DNA from: Planctomycetota bacterium
Lineage (GTDB): Bacteria; Planctomycetota; Planctomycetia; Pirellulales; Thermoguttaceae
Length of the DNA stretch: 32,698 nucleotides
Reading direction: 5' to 3'
Assembly: GCA_018897395.1 (NCBI GenBank)
Contig: JAHIKV010000338.1
Span: 1 to 32,698, forward strand
In this document: one piece after another, positions 16,811 to 24,815 of the stretch
Layout: each line of letters opens with the position of its first letter
How positions within the stretch are numbered: the stretch's first letter is position 1
Made by a program: the position numbers and the translations under genes
The notes under the pieces: model-generated
Database searches by the model: none
What the model saw: the letters and a program-made list of their open reading frames with translations, nothing else
What the model was told of the DNA's origin: nothing

Positions 16811-16857
16811 TGTAAACTTATTACCGAACACTCTGTTGGTTTCCTATAGCAAAGTTA

Positions 16858-17475
16858 ATGTTCATGTCAATACGCAACGCTGAGGATCGGGACTTGCCGG
16901 TCATTGCGGCCATCCACAAGAGCCAGTTTTGGGATCACTTTTTGGGACAGTATTCACGGCGGCTGCTCGTCCGGTTTTACGGCAGTTTTCTCGGCAAATC
17001 AGTGTTCATCGTGCATGAGAGCGCCGATGGCGTGGACGGCTTCGTCTTGGGGGGAGCGTCGGCTCAAATGGCCGCGTGTAGTGCGCGGTTTGTCCGCTCC
17101 AACTTGCCGCGGTGTCTTTGGGAGACCCTAATGCGGCCGCGCTTGTGGCTTGAGGCGATCCGTTGTGGATTCGCCGCTGTTTTCGTGTTCCCCTCGAAGT
17201 CCGGCCCGACGACCGAGGCCCCGGAGGAATCGAACCTTCGCCTTCTCTCCATTGCTGTTAGCAAAGAGGCGATGGGAATGGGAATCGCGTCCGCGCTGGT
17301 TGCTGGTTTTGAGGAGACCATTCGGAATACACATGCCCGCGAGTACGGCCTTTCCGTTAATAAATCGAATCGGCGCGCCATCCGGTTCTATGAAAAAATG
17401 AGATTTGAGGTTGAAAGAGAAACCGAGAAGTCCTTTTGCTATCGAAAGCGGTTGGTCCGCGAAGCCTCGGAATAA
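16858..17475 (+). CDS. GNAT family N-acetyltransferase
   Basis: 205 residues. The start is IRNAEDRDLPVIAAIHKSQF, and the acetyl-CoA-binding part reads LLSIAVSKEAMGMGIASALVAGFE (a Q/R-x-x-G-x-G/A variant), then LSVNKSNRRAIRFYEKMRFE, which is typical of GNAT folds. It sits before the initiating sugar transferase and the DegT aminotransferase, so amino-sugar N-acylation is a natural guess, not shown. A second in-frame ATG lies at 16864. The IS66 element 48 bp upstream may have separated it from its former promoter. Confidence 0.85.
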   Translation: MFMSIRNAEDRDLPVIAAIHKSQFWDHFLGQYSRRLLVRFYGSFLGKSVFIVHESADGVDGFVLGGASAQMAACSARFVRSNLPRCLWETLMRPRLWLEAIRCGFAAVFVFPSKSGPTTEAPEESNLRLLSIAVSKEAMGMGIASALVAGFEETIRNTHAREYGLSVNKSNRRAIRFYEKMRFEVERETEKSFCYRKRLVREASE

Positions 17476-17498
17476 TACACATCTCCCAACGAGACATC

Positions 17499-18140
17499 AT
17501 GCTGAAACGGTTACTGGACGTCACGGCGGCGGGACTCGGCCTGCTGTTGCTTTCGCCGCTCTTGGCGGTGGTGGCGCTCTTGGTCAAGCTCACTTCCCCC
17601 GGACCGGCGCTCTTTCGTCAGGAGCGCGTGGGGCGCGGCGGGAAGCCGTTTTTCATCCTCAAGTTCCGCTCGATGGTCGCCGACGCGCCCAACCGCGGAG
17701 GACAAATTACCTATGGAGCGGACCCGAGGATCACGACCGTCGGCAGGCTGATAAGGAAAACAAAGATCGACGAACTGCCGCAGTTGCTCAACGTGCTGCG
17801 CGGAGAGATGAGCCTCGTCGGACCGCGGCCCGAGGTGCGGAAGTACGTCGATATGTTCGCCGAGGATTACGAGGAGATTCTCCGCGTGCGGCCGGGTATC
17901 ACCGATCTGGCGTCGGTGAAGTACCGCGACGAGGCGGCGATACTCGGTGCCGCGGCCGATCCCGAGCAGGAATACGTCGAGCGGGTGCTGCCCGAGAAGA
18001 TACGGCTGGCCCGCGAGTACGTCAGACGGCAATCGCTTTTGCTGGACCTGGGGATTATTTTCGGCACGTTGTTCCACATCGCCCGAGACGCCGTGGCAAG
18101 GCGTCGCGACAGTGCTGCCGACGAATCGAACGCCGCTTGA
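17499..18140 (+). CDS. Initiating sugar phosphotransferase (WcaJ/PglC type)
   Basis: 213 residues, the short form with one N-terminal membrane segment (KRLLDVTAAGLGLLLLSPLLAVVALL). The catalytic core is clear: SPGPALFRQERVGRGGKPF, ILKFRSM, DELPQLLNVLRGEMSLVGPRPEV and RPGITDLASVKYRDE. It transfers a sugar-1-phosphate from a UDP-sugar to undecaprenyl phosphate and so starts the repeat unit. The frame is open back to 17436, but ATG 17499 gives the family's normal N-terminus. The aminotransferase gene follows after 21 bp. Confidence 0.93.
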   Translation: MLKRLLDVTAAGLGLLLLSPLLAVVALLVKLTSPGPALFRQERVGRGGKPFFILKFRSMVADAPNRGGQITYGADPRITTVGRLIRKTKIDELPQLLNVLRGEMSLVGPRPEVRKYVDMFAEDYEEILRVRPGITDLASVKYRDEAAILGAAADPEQEYVERVLPEKIRLAREYVRRQSLLLDLGIIFGTLFHIARDAVARRRDSAADESNAA

Positions 18141-18161
18141 CTTGATTTCCGGAGTAGTTTT

Positions 18162-19562
18162 TTGAGACCGATCGACGCCCGACAATCGCCCATTCAGGTT
18201 CCGTTCTTTCGCCCCTCGATCAGCGAGGCCGAGATCGAGGAGGTCGTCTCATGCCTGCGATCGGGTTGGCTCACGACCGGTCCGCGGACCAAGCGGTTCG
18301 AGTCGGAGTTCGCCCGGCAGGTGGGCGGAATGTACGCCGTAGCGGTCAACTCCTGCACTGCCGCGCTGCATCTGGCCGTCGAGGCGTTGGGGTTGGGGCC
18401 GTGCCAGGCCGTGCTCGTCCCCACCATGACCTTCGCCGCCACGGCCGAGGTGGTCCGATATCAGAACGCCGTCCCGCTGCTGGTGGATTGCGATCCGGTC
18501 ACGCTGAACATGGACATCGAGGACGCCGCGCGGAAGATCGAACAGCTTCGCGCGGGCAACACTCCGTTGGACCCGTCGCTCCGCGTCGTGGGAATCATTC
18601 CCGTACACGTCGGCGGGCTGATGATGGACATGGATCGGGTCCAAGCGTTCGCCGCCGAGCGTGGGTTGTGGGTAGTCGAGGACGCCGCGCACAGCTTTCC
18701 GGCGGCGTATCGGGCCAGAGGTCAGAGGTCAGTGGTCAGAGGTCAGAGGTCAGTGGTCAGAGGTCAGTGGTCAGAGGTCAGAGGTCAGTGGTCAGAGGTC
18801 AGTAAGAATGTGCAAACGGCAAATCCCAAATCCCAAGTCCCAAATCACCAAATCTCTAATCCCCAATCCCCAATCCCTAATCCCTCTGCTTGCTGGCGCC
18901 GCTGCGGCGAGAATACCGCGGCGGTCTCCTGCTTCTCCTTCTACGCCAACAAGACGATGACCACCGGCGAAGGAGGCATGGCCGTGACCGACGACGAGCA
19001 GCTTGCCGCGCGGATGCGGCAGATGTCGTTGCACGGCCTGTCGCGCGACGCCTGGAAGCGTTTTGCCGGCAATCACGCCTGGGACTATAAAATCGTCGCC
19101 CCGGGCTACAAGTACAACATGACCGACATCGCCGCCGCCATCGGACTGCACCAGCTTGCCCGGGCCGAGGAGAACCGGCTCGAGCGTCAGTCGATTGCCC
19201 GGTTCTTCCGTGAAGAGTTGGCCGAAATAGATCAAATCGAGTTGCCCCCCGATCCGCCCGACCGCGTTCATTCCTGGCACCTGTTTCCGATCCGCTTGCG
19301 TCTGGATCGGCTATCGATCAAGCGGAACGCGTTTATCGAACGTTTGCGCGAACTCGGCGTCGGCTGTTCGGTCCATTGGCGGCCGTTGCACCTGCATCCC
19401 TACTACGAAGAGACTTTTGGTTGGCGGGTGGAGCATCTTCCGGTTGCATCCGCCGAGTGGCCTAGGCTCGTCAGCCTGCCATTGTTTCCGGGAATGAGAG
19501 AGGAAGAGTATCGCCACGTGGCCGATACTATCCGGCAGCTTTGTCAAAGGAACAGCACATGA
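18162..19562 (+). CDS. DegT/DnrJ/EryC1 sugar aminotransferase with repeat insertion
   Basis: 466 residues, longer than the usual 370-400. PLP-enzyme blocks: FRPSISEAEIEEVVSCLRSGWLTTGP, AVNSCTAALHLAVEALG, VVEDAAHSF (PLP-ring Asp) and FYANKTMTTGEGGM, with the catalytic lysine at about residue 264. The C-terminal HLFPIRL and GVGCSVHWRPLHLHPYY are normal. Between AAHSFPAAYR and the CGENTAAVSCFSF strand lie about 57 residues encoded by tandem DNA repeats (residues about 187-243). TTG 18162 is the start, with GGAG 7 bases upstream. It probably aminates a nucleotide keto-sugar. The stop overlaps the next start as ATGA. Whether the inserted loop is tolerated is unknown. Confidence 0.88.
   Translation: MRPIDARQSPIQVPFFRPSISEAEIEEVVSCLRSGWLTTGPRTKRFESEFARQVGGMYAVAVNSCTAALHLAVEALGLGPCQAVLVPTMTFAATAEVVRYQNAVPLLVDCDPVTLNMDIEDAARKIEQLRAGNTPLDPSLRVVGIIPVHVGGLMMDMDRVQAFAAERGLWVVEDAAHSFPAAYRARGQRSVVRGQRSVVRGQWSEVRGQWSEVSKNVQTANPKSQVPNHQISNPQSPIPNPSACWRRCGENTAAVSCFSFYANKTMTTGEGGMAVTDDEQLAARMRQMSLHGLSRDAWKRFAGNHAWDYKIVAPGYKYNMTDIAAAIGLHQLARAEENRLERQSIARFFREELAEIDQIELPPDPPDRVHSWHLFPIRLRLDRLSIKRNAFIERLRELGVGCSVHWRPLHLHPYYEETFGWRVEHLPVASAEWPRLVSLPLFPGMREEEYRHVADTIRQLCQRNST
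18720..18803 (+). repeat. Twelve tandem copies of a 7-bp unit inside the aminotransferase gene
   Basis: GGTCAGA and GGTCAGT alternate without gaps for 12 units (84 bp). Because 7 is not divisible by 3, the frame survives only when the copy number changes by threes. The encoded peptide is a repeating G-Q-R/W-S-V/E-V-R pattern with no resemblance to the enzyme family. Confidence 0.95.
18821..18886 (+). repeat. Degenerate A/C-rich tandem repeat (AATCCC-like units)
   Basis: Units such as AAATCCC, AAGTCCC, AATCCCC and AATCCCT follow one another just after the 7-bp array. They are translated in frame as an Asn/Pro/Ser/Gln-rich stretch. Together with the heptamer array they form one inserted block. 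Confidence 0.85.
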
Positions 19563-20506
19563 GTCAACCTTCAACACAAGCTTCTCTTTGGCCGGAAGGC
19601 AAGCGTTTCGCCTTCACGGTCTTTGACGATACCGACCACGCCACCCTGGAAAACACAAAAGGAGTCTACTCCTTTTTGAGCGACTGCGGTTTTCGCACCA
19701 CGAAATCCGTGTGGGTGATGGAGGGAGACGCAAACAGAGGCAAGTGCATCGGAAAAAGTTGCGAAGATTCCGAGTACCTGCGATGGATTTTGGAGCTTCA
19801 GGCCGCGGGTTTCGAGATCGGTTTTCATAACTGCACTTGGCACGGGCTGCCACGCGAGGAAATTCGGTCGGCGTTGGAGAAGTTTGCCAAATTATTCGGC
19901 CATGATCCCATGACGGCCGCGAATCATACCGGAGTGGACGAATCGATATATTGGGGAGATGCCAGATTGACAGGCTGGCGGATGCACTTTTATAATCTCC
20001 TCACTCGTTTCCGCAATCGTCGCAAGTACCGGGGCCACGTCGAAGGTGACGAGTTCTTTTGGGGCGATCTCTGCAAGGAGCACGTCAAGTACTTCAGAAA
20101 CTTCGTATTCAAAGACATCGACACGCTGAAGGCTTGCCCCTTCATGCCGTACCACGATCCGCTCAAACCCTACGTGAACTATTGGTTCGCCTCGTCCGAC
20201 GGCCATGACGTTCAAACCTTCAACCACTGCATCGGCGAAGCGGAACAGGACCGCTTGGAGGAGGAAGGCGGGGCGTGCCTCATGTACACCCATTTCGCCA
20301 TGGGCTTCAGTGAGCCCCGAGGCGTGAACCCCCGGTTCGAGGAACTGATGCGGCGGCTGGCGAAAAAGAACGGCTGGTTCGTGCCGGCCGGCGTCCTGTT
20401 GGACCACCTGCTGAACCGCAACGGTCGTCGGCAAATCACCAGCGCCGAGCGGCGACGCCTGGAACTCCGCTGGCTGCGGGAAAAGATCTTCGTCGGCACC
20501 ACATGA
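19559..20506 (+). CDS. Polysaccharide deacetylase-like (NodB-fold) protein
   Basis: 315 residues. FAFTVFDDTDHATLENTKGVYSFL carries the paired Asp of the NodB metal site, and GFEIGFHNCTWHGLPREEI a His-x4-His in the place of the second metal motif. The rest (AANHTGVDESIYWG; LMYTHFAMGF; GWFVPAGVLLDHLL) fits a divergent carbohydrate esterase 4 barrel. I chose ATG 19559, which overlaps the aminotransferase stop (ATGA) and has AAAGGA 7 bases upstream; TTG 19541 is the longer alternative. The substrate could be the locus glycan. This is the third deacetylase-type gene here, and it is not closely similar to the others. Confidence 0.7.
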   Translation: MSQPSTQASLWPEGKRFAFTVFDDTDHATLENTKGVYSFLSDCGFRTTKSVWVMEGDANRGKCIGKSCEDSEYLRWILELQAAGFEIGFHNCTWHGLPREEIRSALEKFAKLFGHDPMTAANHTGVDESIYWGDARLTGWRMHFYNLLTRFRNRRKYRGHVEGDEFFWGDLCKEHVKYFRNFVFKDIDTLKACPFMPYHDPLKPYVNYWFASSDGHDVQTFNHCIGEAEQDRLEEEGGACLMYTHFAMGFSEPRGVNPRFEELMRRLAKKNGWFVPAGVLLDHLLNRNGRRQITSAERRRLELRWLREKIFVGTT

Positions 20507-21618
20507 TTGCCATCCAGCCCTACACCGAGCGGCACATCGAGGCGGTCCGCCGTTTCAACGATCGCCTGATGTCCGGCGGGCAATCGGCGAAGTTCCCCCT
20601 CTCTCCGACGCCGAAGTGGTTGCCGAAAATCGCCGACAGAAAGATTTTCCAGGAATACTACTTGGCCGTCGATCGAGATCAATCGGTCCGCGGCGGGTAC
20701 ATCCTCAAGCATCAGGATTTCTGGATCAGGGATCGGGTAATCCCGATCGCCGACTTTCATCTGCCGGTCTCCGAGGGAGCAGTCAATAAAAGTTATCCGC
20801 AGATAGGCGCCATGCTGCTGCGCGACGCTATCGGCCGGCAGCCGCTGTTGTACGGCCTGGGCATGGGCGGTTACGACGAGCCTGTCACTCGGCTTTTCCA
20901 TGCGGCCGGCTGGAACATGTTTTCAGTCCCGTTTTTTTTTCGGGTCGTCCGACCAACGGCTTTTTTGCGCAATATCCCCTTCCTCCGCCGTTCCGCCGCC
21001 AAACGGATCGCTCTGGACCTGTCGGCTGCCACCGGATTGGGGTGGTTGGGCATCCATGCTTTTCAGGCGTTTCGCGTCCTAAAAGAAGCCAAAGTTCCAA
21101 CCGCCGAGGCCGAGCCGGTCGATGAGTTTTCCGATTGGGTGGACGAACTCTGGAATTCGAGCAAGGAGCGGTACGGCATGTCGGCCGTGCGCGACGCCGA
21201 AACACTTCGCATATTATATCCCAAAAACAACGACGGGTTCATCCGCCTGAAAGTCGGCGGACGGTCGCGGCCGATCGGTTGGGTCGTGGCCCTCGATTCC
21301 CAACTGTCCGGCCATAAGCACTTCGGCAACATGCGCCTCGGTTCGATCGCCGATTGCTTTGCGTCCGTCGCGGATACCGCCGCGGTCGTCGGCGCCGCAC
21401 GACGTTACCTCGAGTCGCGGGGAGTCGATCTGATCGTCTCCAATCAATCGCACATCGCCTGGCAACGGGGATTTCGGCAGGCGGGTTTCCTCGGCGGCCC
21501 GTCGAACTTCATCTTCGCCGCCTCTAGGGAACTAACGGAGTTGTTGCGGCGGGAGGGCGTCGAAAACGACGACCTGCATTTCAACCGCGGCGACGGCGAC
21601 GGCCCAATAAACCTGTAG
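20503..21618 (+). CDS. GNAT-like acyltransferase, two-domain
   Basis: 371 residues that look like two GNAT-fold halves. The first (IQPYTERHIEAVRRFNDRL; YYLAVDRDQSVRGGYILKHQDF; LLYGLGMGGYDEPVTRLFHAAGW) and second (FIRLKVGGRSRPIGWVVAL; VVGAARRYLESRGVDLIVSNQSHIAWQRGFRQAGF) each end in a motif where a GNAT helix would be. The ATG overlaps the deacetylase-like stop (ATGA), and the acyl carrier protein gene begins 13 bp after the stop. An acyl donor from that carrier protein, not only acetyl-CoA, is therefore worth considering. Confidence 0.65.
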   Translation: MIAIQPYTERHIEAVRRFNDRLMSGGQSAKFPLSPTPKWLPKIADRKIFQEYYLAVDRDQSVRGGYILKHQDFWIRDRVIPIADFHLPVSEGAVNKSYPQIGAMLLRDAIGRQPLLYGLGMGGYDEPVTRLFHAAGWNMFSVPFFFRVVRPTAFLRNIPFLRRSAAKRIALDLSAATGLGWLGIHAFQAFRVLKEAKVPTAEAEPVDEFSDWVDELWNSSKERYGMSAVRDAETLRILYPKNNDGFIRLKVGGRSRPIGWVVALDSQLSGHKHFGNMRLGSIADCFASVADTAAVVGAARRYLESRGVDLIVSNQSHIAWQRGFRQAGFLGGPSNFIFAASRELTELLRREGVENDDLHFNRGDGDGPINL

Positions 21619-21631
21619 TACGGAGGACATC

Positions 21632-21871
21632 ATGCCGGTGATTGAACGATTGGCCGCCATCTTTGATAAGGTTTTCGGCGTCGAGGCCGACGAGTTCTCG
21701 CCCGACCTGACGCCGGAGGACGTGCTCCGTTGGGATTCGCTCGGACACATGACTCTAATCATGGACCTGGAAGACGAGTTCGGGGTCCATTTCGAGGTGG
21801 ACGAGATCACCGAGATGACTTCAGCCGGAAGAATTATCGAAATCCTCCAGGCGAAAGGAGTGACGGATTAA
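21632..21871 (+). CDS. Acyl carrier protein
   Basis: 79 residues with the phosphopantetheine attachment site in RWDSLGHMTLIMDLEDEFG (Ser36), followed by FEVDEITEMTSAGRIIEIL as in other ACPs. GGAGGACATC lies just before the ATG. It differs from housekeeping fatty-acid ACPs (WDSLGHM in place of DSLD) and resembles the stand-alone carriers of specialised clusters. It should hold the acyl or aminoacyl group loaded by the AMP ligase encoded next. Its stop overlaps the ligase's AUU start by one base. Confidence 0.92.
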   Translation: MPVIERLAAIFDKVFGVEADEFSPDLTPEDVLRWDSLGHMTLIMDLEDEFGVHFEVDEITEMTSAGRIIEILQAKGVTD

Positions 21872-23384
21872 CCGCCCCGGCAATCTGGCTGAAGCGATTC
21901 TCCGCGACGGAAAGGCGGACGCCCCGGCCATTTTCCACGGCGAGCGGCTCGTCACGCACGGCGAACTGCGGGCCGCCGTTTGCGGATGGGACGCGCTGTT
22001 GCGTTCCGGTAATTCCTTCCGCGGCGAACGGATCGGATTGCTGGCCGAAAACGGCCCCTTCTTCGCCGCCGCGTACCTGGGCATCATCCGCGCCGGACTC
22101 TGCGCAGTTCCGTTCCCGGCCGATTGCAGCCGGGCGACGTTCGAGCGGATCGCCGCCTCGACCGGCATGAGGCGGATTCTCGTCTCGGCCCGCTTCCACC
22201 CGCGCATCCAACCTTGGACCGAACCGCTCGGCGTGGAACTTGTCGTCGAGCCGGCCGAGCCGCCGTCGACGGACGCAAATCTTCCCTCGGCCGAGGTCGA
22301 TCCCCGAAAAGACCTGGCCGCCATCATCTGGACCTCCGGCTCCACGGGCGACGTGAAAGGGGTCGAGGTCACGCACCGCAACGTCCTGGTGAACACCGAG
22401 GACATTATCGGCTACGTGGGAATCGGTCCCGAAGACCGCGCGATGTGCGTGCTGCCGTTTTATTACTGTTACGGCACGTCGCTGTTGCACACCCACTTGA
22501 TGGCCGGCGGGTCGCTGGTCATCAACAACCGCTTCATGTTTCCCGAAAAGGTGCTCGACGAGATGCAGCAGCGGGAATGCACGGGACTGGCCGGGGTGCC
22601 GGCCACGTACCAGATTCTGTTGCGGAAAAGCCGTTTCGCCGAGCGGCGGTTTCCCGCGCTGCGCTGGCTTCAACAAGCGGGCGGCAAGTTGCCCGATCCC
22701 TTCATCCGCGAGATTCGTCGGGCGTTTCCCGCCGTGAAGTTCTTTATCATGTACGGCCAGACGGAGGCCACGGCGCGGTTGAGCTACCTGCCGCCTGAGA
22801 GGCTCGACGACAAACTCGGCTCGATCGGCCGAGGCCTGCCGCACACGCGGCTCGATGTATTGCGGCCGGACGGCACGCCGGTCCGTCCAGGATCGGACGA
22901 GGTGGGCGAAATCGTCGCATCGGGCGAAAACGTAACGCCGGGCTACTGGAACGACCCCGAGGAAACCGCCCGATACTTCCGCGACGGACGGCTCCACACC
23001 GGCGACATGGCGCGGGTCGACGCCGACGGATTCATCTACGTCGTCGAGCGGGTAAGGGATTTCATCAAGGCGATGGGCTACCGCATCGGACCGAAGGAGG
23101 TCGAGGACGTGTTGGCCGAAATGCCCCAGATTGTCGAGGCGGGAGTGATCGGCGTCCCGGACGATCTCTGGGGAGAGGCGATCAAGGCCTTCGTCGTCAC
23201 GATCCGACCCGGCCAACTCACCGCCGACGCGGTTCGGAACCACTGCATGAAGCGGCTGCCGAACTACAAAGCGCCCCGGTACGTGGAGTTCCTGCCGAGT
23301 CTGCCGAAAACCGGCAACGGCAAGGTGGACAAGGAGTCGCTGCGGAATCGCGAGCGCGAAACCCCGAGCGGTTCGTCACGATGA
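21867..23384 (+). CDS. Acyl-AMP ligase (class I adenylate-forming enzyme)
   Basis: About 505 residues. The P-loop-like motif IIWTSGSTGDVKGVEVTHRN lies near residue 155, then YGQTEATARLSYLP, the hinge block LHTGDMARVDADGFIYVVERVRDFIK and the C-terminal catalytic lysine region LPKTGNGKVDKESL. Homology clearly extends upstream to NLAEAILRDGKADAPAIFHGERLVTHGEL, before the first TTG at 21999. An in-frame stop at 21861 leaves only ATT 21867 or CTG 21885 as starts. ATT has GGAG 6 bases upstream and overlaps the ACP stop. It should activate a carboxylic acid and load ACP or CoA. The stop overlaps the luxE-like start (ATGA). Confidence 0.88.
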   Translation: MNRPGNLAEAILRDGKADAPAIFHGERLVTHGELRAAVCGWDALLRSGNSFRGERIGLLAENGPFFAAAYLGIIRAGLCAVPFPADCSRATFERIAASTGMRRILVSARFHPRIQPWTEPLGVELVVEPAEPPSTDANLPSAEVDPRKDLAAIIWTSGSTGDVKGVEVTHRNVLVNTEDIIGYVGIGPEDRAMCVLPFYYCYGTSLLHTHLMAGGSLVINNRFMFPEKVLDEMQQRECTGLAGVPATYQILLRKSRFAERRFPALRWLQQAGGKLPDPFIREIRRAFPAVKFFIMYGQTEATARLSYLPPERLDDKLGSIGRGLPHTRLDVLRPDGTPVRPGSDEVGEIVASGENVTPGYWNDPEETARYFRDGRLHTGDMARVDADGFIYVVERVRDFIKAMGYRIGPKEVEDVLAEMPQIVEAGVIGVPDDLWGEAIKAFVVTIRPGQLTADAVRNHCMKRLPNYKAPRYVEFLPSLPKTGNGKVDKESLRNRERETPSGSSR

Positions 23385-24496
23385 TTACCCGGCAAATCGA
23401 CGCCCTGATCGGCGGTCCGCAGTATGCCGCCGCGCAGTCCGAGAAAGACGCCTCGCTGACGCCTATCCTCCGCGAGCTTTGCCGAGCGGTGGCGGTCGGA
23501 TGCCCCGCCTATGGTCGGTTTCTCGACAAGTTCGGCGGCGATCTCGATTCATGGCGACGGCCGGCCGACGTGCCGCCGCTGCCGGTTTCGATGTTCAAGC
23601 GGTTCTTGCTCAGCGCGGCGCCGCCGGAGAAGATCGTCCGCGAGTTGCTTTCATCATCGACCACCGGTCGGCAGCCGAGTCGGATCGTCGTCGACAAGAC
23701 CACGGCGTTTCGGCAATCCCGGGCGTTGGTGGCGATTCTGAAGGAACACATCGGCAAACGGCGACGGCCGTTTCTGGTGCTCGACTCGGGCGACTCGACT
23801 GCTGCCGGTGATAGCCTCACCGCCCGCGGCGCGGCCATCCGCGGCGTGGCCAACTTCGCCTCGGAAACCGTCTATGCAATGGATCGGGATTCCGGCGGCG
23901 ACCTATCTGTTCAGTGGGACCGGGTCGGCGACTTTTTCGACCGGCATTGCAGCGAACCCGTGCTTCTGTTTGGTTTCACGTTCATCGTCTGGACCCGGTT
24001 CGTTCTGGAGGCCGAGCGGCGTGGAGCCGCTTTCGATGCGTCCGAGGCCATACTGCTGCACTCGGGCGGATGGAAGAAGCTCGCCGATCAGGCCGTCTCG
24101 AAAGACGAGTTTTCCAGGCGCTCGGCGGCGGTGCTCGGCGCCGCACCGAAAAGCATCTTGGACTTCTACGGCATGGTCGAACAAGTCGGCACGGTGTTCG
24201 TCGATTGCGAGTCGGGCAACAAACACGCGCCCGCCTTCGCCGACGTGGTCCTCCGCCGTCCGCTTTCGCTCCGCCCTGCGGAACCGGGCGAGACCGGCAT
24301 TATCGAGGTGCTCAGCGCGCTGCCGACCAGCTATCCCGGCCACGCGCTGTTGACCGAAGACCTCGGCGTATTGGTCGGCATAGATGATTGCCCTTGTGGA
24401 CGAAAAGGAAAATACTTTCGTTTCACCAGCCGCGTCGAGCGGGCGGCGATTCGCGGCTGTGGAGACACGTTCGCACAATCCAGGGAATTGACGTGA
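23381..24496 (+). CDS. LuxE-like acyl-protein synthetase
   Basis: 371 residues, the LuxE length. Family marks: PPLPVSMFKRFLL, SSSTTGRQPSRIVVD, ILLHSGGWKKLADQAVSKDEF, DFYGMVEQVGTVFVDCE, and the C-terminal CPCGRKGKYFRFTSRVERAAIRGC. The Cys at about residue 360 matches the position of the acyl-accepting cysteine of LuxE. LuxE enzymes take an acyl group as acyl-AMP and pass it via that cysteine to the reductase LuxC. Start and previous stop overlap (ATGA). The partner luxC-like gene is not directly next to it: a toxin-antitoxin pair lies between them. Confidence 0.88.
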   Translation: MITRQIDALIGGPQYAAAQSEKDASLTPILRELCRAVAVGCPAYGRFLDKFGGDLDSWRRPADVPPLPVSMFKRFLLSAAPPEKIVRELLSSSTTGRQPSRIVVDKTTAFRQSRALVAILKEHIGKRRRPFLVLDSGDSTAAGDSLTARGAAIRGVANFASETVYAMDRDSGGDLSVQWDRVGDFFDRHCSEPVLLFGFTFIVWTRFVLEAERRGAAFDASEAILLHSGGWKKLADQAVSKDEFSRRSAAVLGAAPKSILDFYGMVEQVGTVFVDCESGNKHAPAFADVVLRRPLSLRPAEPGETGIIEVLSALPTSYPGHALLTEDLGVLVGIDDCPCGRKGKYFRFTSRVERAAIRGCGDTFAQSRELT

Positions 24497-24516
24497 TCGC
24501 CCCGATAACATACAAT
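24488..24516 (+). promoter_or_regulatory. Sigma-70-type promoter of the toxin-antitoxin pair
   Basis: TTGACG (24488-24493), a 17-base spacer and TACAAT (24511-24516). The area is sharply AT-rich in a GC-rich window. The -35 box overlaps the end of the luxE-like gene. Confidence 0.65.
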
Positions 24517-24528
24517 GTTATATATTGT
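24512..24528. promoter_or_regulatory. Possible operator: ACAAT inverted repeat over the -10 box
   Basis: ACAAT (24512-24516) and ATTGT (24524-24528) form a 5-bp inverted repeat over the -10 region, where antitoxin or toxin-antitoxin complexes often bind to repress their own operon. The arms are short, so this is tentative. Confidence 0.35.
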
Positions 24529-24578
24529 GTAATTGGTTCTCTAGGGTTTAGAGCAGTTTTTGCCTGGGGGGAAAAATC

Positions 24579-24815
24579 ATGTCCATCTTGGTGTTTGATC
24601 AGTCCACTATCGATAAGCTCAAGACGGTCGCCGTCGGCGCCGAGGTGCGAGACGAGCACGGCACTCTAGTCGGTTTCTTCCGTCCCGCCGTCACCCCGGA
24701 GTCCGTCGATCAGTACGAGTGCCCCGTAGGCGAAGAGGAATTGCTTCGTCGGTCGCGCGAGGGAGGGGGACGCCCCTTGGCCGATATTTTGGGCGACCTG
24801 AGGAAGCGCTCGTGA
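24579..24815 (+). CDS. Putative antitoxin
   Basis: 78 residues, acidic, with a C-terminus EEELLRRSREGGGRPLADILGDLRKRS that resembles small antitoxins found upstream of ParE/RelE toxins in planctomycetes. I do not recognise a DNA-binding fold with certainty in the N-terminal part (MSILVFDQSTIDKLKTVAVG). A strong GGGGGG ribosome binding site lies 8 bases before the ATG, and it has its own promoter. Its stop overlaps the toxin start (GTGA), the usual antitoxin-first arrangement, so its role is inferred mainly from context. Confidence 0.6.
   Translation: MSILVFDQSTIDKLKTVAVGAEVRDEHGTLVGFFRPAVTPESVDQYECPVGEEELLRRSREGGGRPLADILGDLRKRS

Noticed and set aside
17405..18145. 246-codon open frame overlapping the sugar transferase
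   Set aside because: Arg-rich shadow of the WcaJ-like gene, which has all catalytic motifs.
18720..18886. CRISPR-like array
   Set aside because: Units are 7 bp without spacers and lie in a coding frame; this is a simple tandem repeat.
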